Shown: in pieces, positions 1 through 7,600 of the stretch
Layout of the letters: each line of letters begins with the position of its first letter
Position numbering within the stretch: position 1 is the stretch's first letter
IMG/VR virus record: IMGVR_UViG_3300036832_001295
Span: 1-64,000 of that record
Length of the DNA stretch: 64,000 nucleotides
Strand: one strand, 5' to 3'
From: a virus
The notes under the pieces: generated by a model
The model's input: the letters and a program-made list of their open reading frames with translations, nothing else
The model's database searches: none
Told to the model about the DNA's origin: nothing
Made by a program: the position numbers and the translations under genes

Positions 1-41
1 TTCGTGCCCGCCTCCCCTAACCGGACAGCGCCAGACCCCCC

Positions 42-437
42 TTACTGCGGGGCTGCGGGATCCTCGGGATGGGCCGTGGGGTCCTCGGCGGACCGCTCCT
101 GCGACTGCCCCTCGGCGGCAGCCTGATCCTCTTCGGTGGGCACACTCACCGAGGCGGCCTGGGCTGCGGCCTGGTCGGAGGCGGCCTGCAACGCCTCGGC
201 CTGTTCCTCGCTGGTGGCCTGACCGGCCGCGGTGGCCAACGCGTCGGCGCGGGCCTGCGCGAAGACCGGGCTGACCTGGTCGATGTTGCCGCCCTCGGCC
301 TGGGTGCTGTACTGCTGATGCATCCATACCGAGGTGGTCGGCGGGGTGGCCGGTTGGCTGTCCGGCGCGTCTTCGGCGGCCTGCTCTTCGGCGGCGGCTT
401 GCTCTTCGGCGGCGGGTTGTTCTTCGGTCATGGTCAC
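42..437 (-). CDS. Acidic Ala/Glu/Gln-rich small phage protein
   Basis: The 131-residue product is strongly acidic and low in complexity, with repeated EEQAAAEEQAA-type stretches at the N terminus and a predicted helical middle. It has no recognisable catalytic motif. It is the most downstream gene seen in the head module (minus strand, after the capsid gene), so a role in head completion or as a small virion protein is an inference from position only. ATG at the first or third codon could be the start. Bases 1-41 downstream contain a Shine-Dalgarno-like AGGGGAGG on the minus strand, so another gene probably begins just outside the window. Confidence 0.75.
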   Translation of the reverse strand: MTMTEEQPAAEEQAAAEEQAAEDAPDSQPATPPTTSVWMHQQYSTQAEGGNIDQVSPVFAQARADALATAAGQATSEEQAEALQAASDQAAAQAASVSVPTEEDQAAAEGQSQERSAEDPTAHPEDPAAPQ

Positions 438-455
438 TCCTTCGGGATGGGTGGG

Positions 456-1031
456 TTAGGCGTTGGCGATGCCCGCGCGCCGCCAGACAATCTCGCTCTT
501 GCCGTTGGGCAGCACCTTGCCGGTCTCGTGCGGGATGTACTGCACCCCCAGATGCACGTGTTCGGAACACAGCGGGGGCCGCTCGTTCGGGTTCTGCCCG
601 GAGGCCAGCGCGTAAGAGCCGCACAGTTCTCCGGATCGGGACGATCCCTTGGGGGCGATGCAGGCCACACCACGGGCGATGGTGCGATCCGCGGCCCGGT
701 CCAGGGTGGCCTGCGACTCGGCCAGCCGGTTCTGCCGGGCCTCCCATTCCTTCTGCTGCAACCCGAGCGCCTCGGCTAGTGCCTCCGGGGCGTCTTCGAC
801 GGTGAGCAGGTCACGCAGCAGCGCCCGGCGGAAGTCCGGGTTGCGCAGCACCTGGCTGGACACCTCGCACACGTCCCGGCCGCCGCCGTCACCCTTCCCC
901 TCCCACACGTAGGTGATCTTCGTGGAGTCGTCGGTGAAGACGGTGATCCCGGCCTGGTTGTTGCGGACCACGATCACGTCGTTGGCCAGTTCGGCGGCCA
1001 GTTGGTTGAGCCGAGATGCGGCCAGTGGCAT
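456..1031 (-). CDS. Head-module protein with C-terminal Cys/His cluster
   Basis: The 191-residue product has a helical N-terminal part (about 1-120) containing a DVIVVRNNQAGITVFTDD segment. The C-terminal part has cysteines in GVACIAPKG, GELCGSY and LCSEHVHLG, spaced in a way that could bind a metal ion. The family is not recognised. It is co-directional with the capsid and protease genes and lies 18 bases upstream of the acidic 131-residue gene, so it probably belongs to the same late transcript. Head-tail joining or a structural role is possible but unsupported by a motif. Confidence 0.75.
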   Translation of the reverse strand: MPLAASRLNQLAAELANDVIVVRNNQAGITVFTDDSTKITYVWEGKGDGGGRDVCEVSSQVLRNPDFRRALLRDLLTVEDAPEALAEALGLQQKEWEARQNRLAESQATLDRAADRTIARGVACIAPKGSSRSGELCGSYALASGQNPNERPPLCSEHVHLGVQYIPHETGKVLPNGKSEIVWRRAGIANA

Positions 1032-1075
1032 GGGTTCCTCCTGCGGTAAGCGCGGTCAGAGGGTCAAGTGTGGAT

Positions 1076-1747
1076 TTACGGCGCGGCCCCGGCGACCCAG
1101 GCCGGGGTGGCACCGACCCAGGAGGCCTTGGACCCGTCTTTGAGGCTGACGTACTGACCGGTGGTCCAGGCGGTGGCCGGTACGGCGGTGACCATGTTGG
1201 CGGTCAACGCGGCCAGGTTGGCCGGGACCGGGGCCGCGGAGCCGCCCAGCAGCCCGGTGCTGAAGCCGCCCGGGATGCCTGCGGTGGCGTTGACCTGCAC
1301 GATCCAGGCGGTGCCGTTCCAGGTGGCGGCGGAGCCGTCGGCGAGCAGCACGTACTGCCCGGCGGTCCAGGCCGTAGCGGGGGAGGCGGTGACCGGGCTG
1401 GTCAACGCCACCCGGTTGCCGCTGGTGTCCAGCCGCCAGGGCACCAGGTCGCTGAAGGTGGCCGGGACGACCTGCCCGGAGGAGAAACTGCCCGGTGACC
1501 CGGCGATGGCGGTGCGGACCGCGGGCCGGGCCGGTTGGGCGACCGTCGTCGGTGCGCTCAATGCCCGCAGCGTGGCGGTGTCCAACGCGGCGTACTCGGC
1601 GTCGGTGAGGGTGACCACGTCCCCGCTGGTGTAGGAGCGCTGCCCCACCGAGGCCACCAGCTGGTCGGCGGCGGAGGCGATGGCGGTGATGGTGCCCGGC
1701 AGTTTGATGGAACGGAAACCAGTCAGGATGGTGACTTGCTTGCCCAT
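1076..1747 (-). CDS. Virion protein with duplicated PATAWTxGQYV module
   Basis: In this 223-residue protein, two copies of one module are visible. Residues about 125-160 contain PATAWTAGQYVLLADGS and about 192-220 contain PATAWTTGQYVSLKDGS. Each is followed by a short W-rich strand, as in small carbohydrate-binding or decoration modules of phage surfaces. The N-terminal part (MGKQVTILTGFRSIKLPG) looks like a beta-rich anchor. The position just downstream of the capsid gene and the absence of enzyme motifs favour a capsid-surface or head-fibre protein. That function is inferred from architecture, not from a named family. Confidence 0.75.
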   Translation of the reverse strand: MGKQVTILTGFRSIKLPGTITAIASAADQLVASVGQRSYTSGDVVTLTDAEYAALDTATLRALSAPTTVAQPARPAVRTAIAGSPGSFSSGQVVPATFSDLVPWRLDTSGNRVALTSPVTASPATAWTAGQYVLLADGSAATWNGTAWIVQVNATAGIPGGFSTGLLGGSAAPVPANLAALTANMVTAVPATAWTTGQYVSLKDGSKASWVGATPAWVAGAAP

Positions 1748-1820
1748 CGAATCGTCCTTTCCCGGCGTGGTTCGGCTCGCTACTTCACGGGCCGAGCGCC
1801 GAGCCGGGACAGGACTGCGG

Positions 1821-2456
1821 TTAGGGCAGCTTGCTGTGCAGCCAGGCGGCGTCCTTGGCGTAGTGCGCCGCCTGGGTGGCCAGGTAGTACTTGGGGAAGC
1901 GCTGGTGCACCCAGCCGCGGTAGCAGCCGTAGCCGAAGAAGTAGCCCCCGACCAGCAGCCCGATGAGCACTCCCCACGGGGTGCCGTGGTAGGCGGAGAT
2001 GCCGAAGCCGATGACGAAGGCGAGCACCCCGACGATGAATCCGCCGACCCGGTCGTAGTGGCCTTCGGAGTTCTTCTGCCAGCGGCCCGCAGCCCGATAC
2101 CGGCGGTGCTGCTCGCGGGGGGTGAAGGTGGACGGGATGGTGATCCAGCCGGTCTGGCAGTACCAGGCGTCGTGCTCGAAGTCGTAGAGGGTGTCCCCGG
2201 GCGGGGTGATGGGCCCGAACCGGTCCACGAAGCACTGCTTCGCGACCGACCACTGCGGGCGTTCCACGTTCGGGTTCAGGGCCCGGTCGGCCCAGACCAT
2301 GGTGGCGGTGATGGCCTGCTGCTCGGGGCTGTTGGTGTTGGGCCGGGGCAGGTCGATGCCGGTGTACCAGACCGCAAACCTGTCGTAGTCGAAGTGATTG
2401 TTGGTGTTCCCGTAGGGGGTCAACGGTAGGTCGGGTATCAGTGCCGGAGTAGTCAT
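1821..2456 (-). CDS. Protein with glycine-rich membrane segments
   Basis: The 211-residue product is soluble-looking up to about residue 135. Two hydrophobic glycine-rich stretches follow (GGFIVGVLAFVIGFGIS and GVLIGLLVGGYFFGYG) joined by a short polar turn, then a basic, aromatic tail. This predicts a two-span hairpin membrane protein. Such a protein is unexpected between capsid genes. It could be a membrane-associated moron or an injected membrane protein. No family was recognised. The ATG start follows an AT-rich stretch on the minus strand, and the stop lies downstream of the 223-residue gene's promoter-proximal side. Confidence 0.75.
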   Translation of the reverse strand: MTTPALIPDLPLTPYGNTNNHFDYDRFAVWYTGIDLPRPNTNSPEQQAITATMVWADRALNPNVERPQWSVAKQCFVDRFGPITPPGDTLYDFEHDAWYCQTGWITIPSTFTPREQHRRYRAAGRWQKNSEGHYDRVGGFIVGVLAFVIGFGISAYHGTPWGVLIGLLVGGYFFGYGCYRGWVHQRFPKYYLATQAAHYAKDAAWLHSKLP

Positions 2457-2487
2457 GCTTAGACCATAGCAAGTGACCTTGACGATT

Positions 2488-2880
2488 TCAAGTCATCACT
2501 TCGATAGTCCGCTTTGACTTATACGCTTCCAGTACCTCACGAAATGGTTCCTCCCCTGGCCCCGGGTAGGCCAGGAAGAAATCATCTACCCCCGCTTCGA
2601 GCAGCCTGCGCTGCTCCTGTCCCCAGGCCCGGCTGCCCTCGGTCACCCACGGGCTCTCGTGCCGCTCGGCCAACACGTCCTTGCCCAGGAACACCGACCA
2701 GGACCGCCACATCGCGCAGAAGGTATCCGCGGCCTGGTCCGCACCGCTCGGGTAGTCGCCGTGCACCACGGTCAGCACCCTGACCTCCGGCATCTTCAAG
2801 ATCCGGGTCAGGTCATTGACGATCCGGTCCGGGTACGGGCAGCGCGGGCCGCCCAACACCGCCACCCGGAAGTTCGTCAT
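2488..2880 (-). CDS. SLOG-superfamily (YspA/DUF2493-like) nucleotide-binding protein
   Basis: With the ATG at 2880 the product is 130 residues and begins MTNFRVAVLGG, a first beta strand plus glycine loop. VLTVVHGDYPSGADQAADTF follows, the strand and GxxxGAD phosphate-binding turn typical of YspA/DUF2493 and other SLOG (LOG/DprA-like) proteins. A longer start at 2931 would add 17 residues that precede this conserved strand, so the inner ATG is preferred. Phage SLOG proteins of this kind are common; they are thought to bind or process nucleotides or nucleotide-derived signals. The exact ligand is not predictable here. Confidence 0.75.
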   Translation of the reverse strand: MTNFRVAVLGGPRCPYPDRIVNDLTRILKMPEVRVLTVVHGDYPSGADQAADTFCAMWRSWSVFLGKDVLAERHESPWVTEGSRAWGQEQRRLLEAGVDDFFLAYPGPGEEPFREVLEAYKSKRTIEVMT

Positions 2881-2985
2881 GCGGCGCGATGGTAGCCGAC
2901 CGTTCGCGATCCACCGGCTGTGACGGCGCACGGGAGTAGGCGTCCACCATCGTCTCGATGTCGCGGTCCACCGCAGGTGGCAGGG

Positions 2986-3960
2986 TCAGGTCTTGACCAC
3001 CGAAGCGATGCCGCGCGGGTTGAGCACCAGCTGCGCCACCATCTCATCGAAGACCCAGCCGCGCAGGAACCGGTCCACGATGTGGTTCTCCTCCACGTCC
3101 AGGCTGTAGAGCACCGGGAACACGCCGAGGAAGTTCGGCTCCGGCAGCAGGAACAGGTGGTTCTGCTGCACCATGATCGAACGCTGCACCTGGAACTCGC
3201 CGAAGGACAGGATCGTCTCACCGGCCACCACCCGGTCCTTGAACGCCCAGCCGGTGGTGTTGATGTCCCAGCGGAAGAAGTCCCGGTAGTCCATCGGATG
3301 CACCAGCATCCGGGCCGAGACCAGTTCGTGCACGTCGGTCTGGGATACCGCCTGGTAGAAGCTGGCCGGGGTGTAGTAGCCGGAGGTCTCGGTGACCGTG
3401 TGGTTGGGCGAGACGACGTGGTCCGGGCGGGAGGCGTAGTCGGTCAACGCCGCCTGCAAGACCAGCATCAGCCGGGAGTCCTCCTGCTTCAGGATGGACT
3501 GCTTGGTCTCGTCCTGGGCCTGCTCGACGGCGTTGATCCGCAGGTACATCAGGTCTTCCTTGCGGATCTGCGCCTGGGATGCGATGCGGAAGAAGTCGAC
3601 CCGCACCCGCTTGCCCTCGAAGATCGTGATGGCAACTTCGCCGTCGTTGCCGTTCATGATGTAGGCCTGGCCCAGGTCGTCCCACACGTCGTACTCGACC
3701 GGGGTGCCCGGGGTGACCGGGTCCTCGACCAGCACGTTGCGGGTGATGCCCTGGTAGCGCAGCTTCAGCTGGATCGGGCCGATCATGCCGACACCGAGCC
3801 GCTTGAAACCGGAGACCTCGTCGGAGAGCACCCGGGCGATGGCTTCCAGCTTCTGACCGTGGCTGGCGGTCTTGCCTTGATGCCGGGCCAGAATCTGGGC
3901 GACGTAGTCGTCGCTCTTCATCGGGGTCTTGACGCCCTGAGGAACCATCAGCGTCGTCAT
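2986..3960 (-). CDS. Major capsid protein (HK97-fold type)
   Basis: The length (324 residues) fits a mature major capsid subunit that needs no cleaved delta domain. The sequence has an N-terminal helical arm (residues about 14-50), a beta-rich middle (YQGITRNVLVEDP, GNDGEVAITIFEGKRVRVDFF) and a C-terminal region with MVQQNHLFLLPEPNFLGVFP. It follows the protease-scaffold gene and the decoration candidate in transcription order, the standard position for a capsid gene. The assignment rests on this context plus resemblance to actinophage capsid proteins. A start at the ATG with the CTCTCCTG region upstream (GAGAG on the coding strand) is well supported. Confidence 0.8.
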   Translation of the reverse strand: MTTLMVPQGVKTPMKSDDYVAQILARHQGKTASHGQKLEAIARVLSDEVSGFKRLGVGMIGPIQLKLRYQGITRNVLVEDPVTPGTPVEYDVWDDLGQAYIMNGNDGEVAITIFEGKRVRVDFFRIASQAQIRKEDLMYLRINAVEQAQDETKQSILKQEDSRLMLVLQAALTDYASRPDHVVSPNHTVTETSGYYTPASFYQAVSQTDVHELVSARMLVHPMDYRDFFRWDINTTGWAFKDRVVAGETILSFGEFQVQRSIMVQQNHLFLLPEPNFLGVFPVLYSLDVEENHIVDRFLRGWVFDEMVAQLVLNPRGIASVVKT

Positions 3961-4008
3961 GTCACTCTCCTGAGTTCTCTCCGGGCCGGAAATGGGTGTC
4001 CAGGGCTG

Positions 4009-4584
4009 TCAGACGGTGCCGGTCAGTCCGCCGATGGTGATCTGCGAGGGGCTGTCCACCGAGATCAGCCGGGCCGCGGTGATCACCGTGACGGCGCTGG
4101 ACGGCTTCAGCTGACCGCGGTAGGTGCCGCCGCTGTCGACCGCGTACGCATCGACGTACTGCGGGATGCCGGTGGCGATGGCGGTGTTCGCCGCGGCCCA
4201 GCCCGCGGCCGGGTCGAAGGCCGGGGACATCACCTGGAACAGCGAGTCCGGGCCGAGCACCCACACCGCGCAGGCGTTCACGCCGGAGTCGGAGATCTGC
4301 CGGATGCCGAGCTTGGGGGCCTCAAAGAAGTCCGAGAGCCCGAAGACCCGAGCACCCGCATTCGGGGTGATGGTCTGCGGCGGGTTGCCGCCCGTGTAGG
4401 CGGTGGTGCCGTACGGGGCGACCAGTTGACCGGCCCGTCGGTAGAGCGCCATCCCCGGGTAGATGTCGCAGCTGAAGTCCCAGTAGGGGTCCAGCAACAT
4501 GTTCTGCGGGGTCGCCTGGGTGTTGGCGTACAGCGGTCGGATAGTCCGCTTCAAGTAGTTGAGGTTCATTGGAGTGCGAAGCAC
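4009..4584 (-). CDS. Probable head decoration / minor capsid protein
   Basis: The 191-residue protein is beta-rich with few charged residues and lies between the protease-scaffold gene and the capsid gene, the usual place of a decoration (cement) protein. Segments such as IYPGMALYRRAGQLV and AGARVFGLSDFFEAPKLGIRQI resemble beta-sandwich decoration proteins. The end reads like a capsid-exposed strand (PSQITIGGLTGTV). The GTG start at 4584 is preferred over the ATG at 4569, because GAGAGGA lies about 9 bases upstream of the GTG and nothing comparable precedes the ATG. The function is inferred from context. Confidence 0.65.
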   Translation of the reverse strand: MLRTPMNLNYLKRTIRPLYANTQATPQNMLLDPYWDFSCDIYPGMALYRRAGQLVAPYGTTAYTGGNPPQTITPNAGARVFGLSDFFEAPKLGIRQISDSGVNACAVWVLGPDSLFQVMSPAFDPAAGWAAANTAIATGIPQYVDAYAVDSGGTYRGQLKPSSAVTVITAARLISVDSPSQITIGGLTGTV

Positions 4585-4631
4585 TGGTCCAGTCCTCTCT
4601 TCGAGCCGCTGCTATTGCTTGGGTGTCTGGT

Positions 4632-7600
4632 TCACTCCCCGGACAGGGCATCGCCGAGCAGAACCAGCGACAGATCCAGGTCGTCGTCACGTTGGGCCGC
4701 CTCCCGGCGCAGCGGTGCCTGCCCGGCCAGCGACGGCACGGTGCGTGCCTGACCGGCCGAACGGGGCACCGCACGCCGCGGCGGTGGCTGCCCCTGACGC
4801 TTGGCCGCGGCCTTCGCCACCTTGTTCAGGGTGCCGATCTCGGCGTTGATGGCCGCAATGTCGGTGCTGTTGGCGATCTTCTGGGCGAGCGCCAGGTCTT
4901 CCTCGCCGTCGGCGTAGCCCGCCGCGATCTGCAACCGGGCCAGCCGCAACGCGGCCATGAAGCGCAGCTGGGTGTCCTCGCCGCCATCCAACGAGCCGGT
5001 GCGCTGCGCCTGCCCGAACGGACCACCGAGCGGGAACGCGACCTGCGAGTTCATCGTGTTCCCCGCCCGCACGTCCACCTCGGTCTTGGTCTCGCGCAGC
5101 GGCCGGGGCCCCTGGGTGCCGTCGATCGGGCGGGTCACGTCGACCAGCTGCTTGACCGCCGGGGAGGGCAGGTCCTGGCCGGGGGTGTAGGCGGTGGTGA
5201 CCGCGTCGGCGGCCACATCCTGGTTGACGCCGGGCACCATGCCGGGGGCGTTGACGTCGGCGAAGGCCTCCGGCTCCAACGCGTCCGGGGTGGACTGGCT
5301 GGGCGGCTCCGGGCGGGGTTCGATGACCGGCTGAGCGGGGTTCTGCTCGTCGGCGTGCTTGCGGACCATGGCGGTGCGGACCAGCGTGTCGACGTCCGGG
5401 CCCAGGTGCATGGCGATGGCTTGCAAACCGGCGGTGAGCCGCTGGATCTGGCTGTCCTTGACGCTCAATCGGCGTTGCAGCTTCAGGTTCTCCCGCTGCT
5501 GGTGCTCGACCAGTTCCTGTAGCTCGGCCAGCGCCGCGAGTGCGTGCTGCATGTCGAACTCCTTCACAGAGGCTCGGTACTTAGCGGCGGCGGACTTCTT
5601 GGGGACAGGGCGCTTGGCCGGTGGGGTTTGTGCCTGCTCCTCCTCCTCGTCCTCTTCCTCCGGCTCTTCCTCGTCCTCCTCCTCGTCCTCGGGGACCTCC
5701 TCCGGGGTGACGGTGGTCCGGGACGGGATCGGGGAAGTGTCCAACGGGCCTTCCTCGGGGCTGCCTTCCGGTGGCTGTTCCTCCTCACCGGGTTCGGGTT
5801 CTTCCTCCTCGCCCTGGCCGGTGGCCTCCAACAGCCCCTTGTTGCAGTTGGGGCACACATCACCCTCGGCGGGGCCTTCCGGTTGCCCGCCCTCGGTGGT
5901 CGGTGCGCCGGACTCGTACTCCATCCCGCACACCGGGCAACCCAACGTGGACGGGCCGCCCTCCCCGGCGACCTGCGCCTGCACGTCCTCGGTGTCCCCG
6001 GCCTCGAAGTCGGCTCCCTTGCGGGACGGGTCGACGTCGAGCAGCGCGTCATCGACCGACCGTTTCAATTCGTCAAGGTGTCGGGCCTTGTCCACATCCG
6101 GGTCACCCAGCGCCTTCGGTGGCGCGAGGTAACCGCAGACCAGGCATTCCCGGCCGTCGAAGGCGGTGTCGTTGCCGCAGATCGCGCACCGCTCGTCACG
6201 CAGCGTGTCGACGTCTTGTGGGGCTTTTGTCTCGTTATAGGCCAACGCCTGCACCATCGCGGCGGAGGTCAGCGAGGAGGTGGGCAACGCCCCGACGATC
6301 GCGTCGGCGGTCTTGCGGCCATGGTGGTGGGAAAGCAGGTCGTGCAGCTTGGACTTGTTGGTCGCCGCCAGCCCCTGCTTGGACCGCAACCGGGTGGTCA
6401 CGGTGCGCCGGGTCTCGTTCTCATCGGCGGCCTGCCGCTGCTGCCCGGCGTACCACCAGCCTGCTTGCAGGTGGTCGGAACGGTACTTGCGACGGTCCTG
6501 CTTGCCGATCATGTCGTGCGCGGTGCGGGCCACCGACTGGGCGGCCTCGTAGCCGCCCTTGTTGCCCAGCTGCGAGGAGATGTGGTGGTACCAGGCGTAG
6601 TCGGGCATGTTGCCGGACCCTGCCGCGTAGGTCTGCCGGTCCATGACGTACCGCTTCTCTCCCTGGTCGCCGGAGTTGGCGATGTGCCGGTGGAAGTCGG
6701 AGAACTTGTTCGACCTGATCACCTCGGTGGGTTCGGCCCCGTCCAGCAGCCGCCGGATCTGGCCGCGGGCCGCGCCGTTGAGGTGGTAGCCGCCGCCCGC
6801 GTAGTCCTTGCCGTACGGGTCGTCGGAGACGGCGATGGCGTGCGCGGTCGCCTTCTGCTGGTGGTATTCGGTCCCGGCCGAGGAGATCGTGTTGATGGCG
6901 TTGAGGGTGAGCGGGTGGATGGGGTGGAATCCCTGCTCGGTGCGGGCCCGGTTGATGTGCTTGGTCTCGCTGGCCAGCGTGTCGTGTTCCTTGGCGTACC
7001 AGACCTTCGCGTGTGCCTTCTGCGCCCGGCTCAACCCGTTCCAGGAGGTCACGAACTTCTCCGCGCTCAACGGGTTGGCCGCCGACCAGCGTTTGGCCTG
7101 CCCCTGGATGTAGCCGTGCTGGGCGGCGTGCTGGACCTGCTCGGTCCGCGGCAGCGTCTCGGTGATCTTCTTGCTGGGGGCCTTGTAGAACATCGGCTGC
7201 CCGTCCGGGTGCTCGTTGTTCTCGCCGTGGCTGCGGTAGACGCTACGCACGTTGGCCAGGTGTGCGTCGAACTCTTCCTCGCTCATCTTGGTAGTCCGCC
7301 GTCGGGCCACCGGCAGGTCAGGCAGAGTGTTCATCGGTGGTGCTTCGGCCTTGCTGGCCCCCTGCCGCCGGTCCAGGTCCCGCATCCGGGCCCGGTCGGC
7401 GTAGCTCATCGGCTCGATCTCGGGGTGGTTGAAGGACATGTACTCCGCGCCGTTGTCCCGTACCCACTTGTGCAGGCCACGTTCGAGGTGGTGCTGGCCG
7501 AACCGGTCCCGGTTGGCAGCGGCCTCGCTGGAAGACATCGCGTCGGAGTAGCCGGGCAACGGCGGTGAGTCGACCGGCTGGTCGCCCTCGTAGATGTGGT

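Noticed and set aside
2920-4752. A plus-strand frame of about 610 codons opposite the capsid genes
   Set aside because: It is the GC-rich shadow of well-supported minus-strand genes; similar shadows lie opposite the portal gene (about 39.5-42.4 kb) and the 1275-residue gene.
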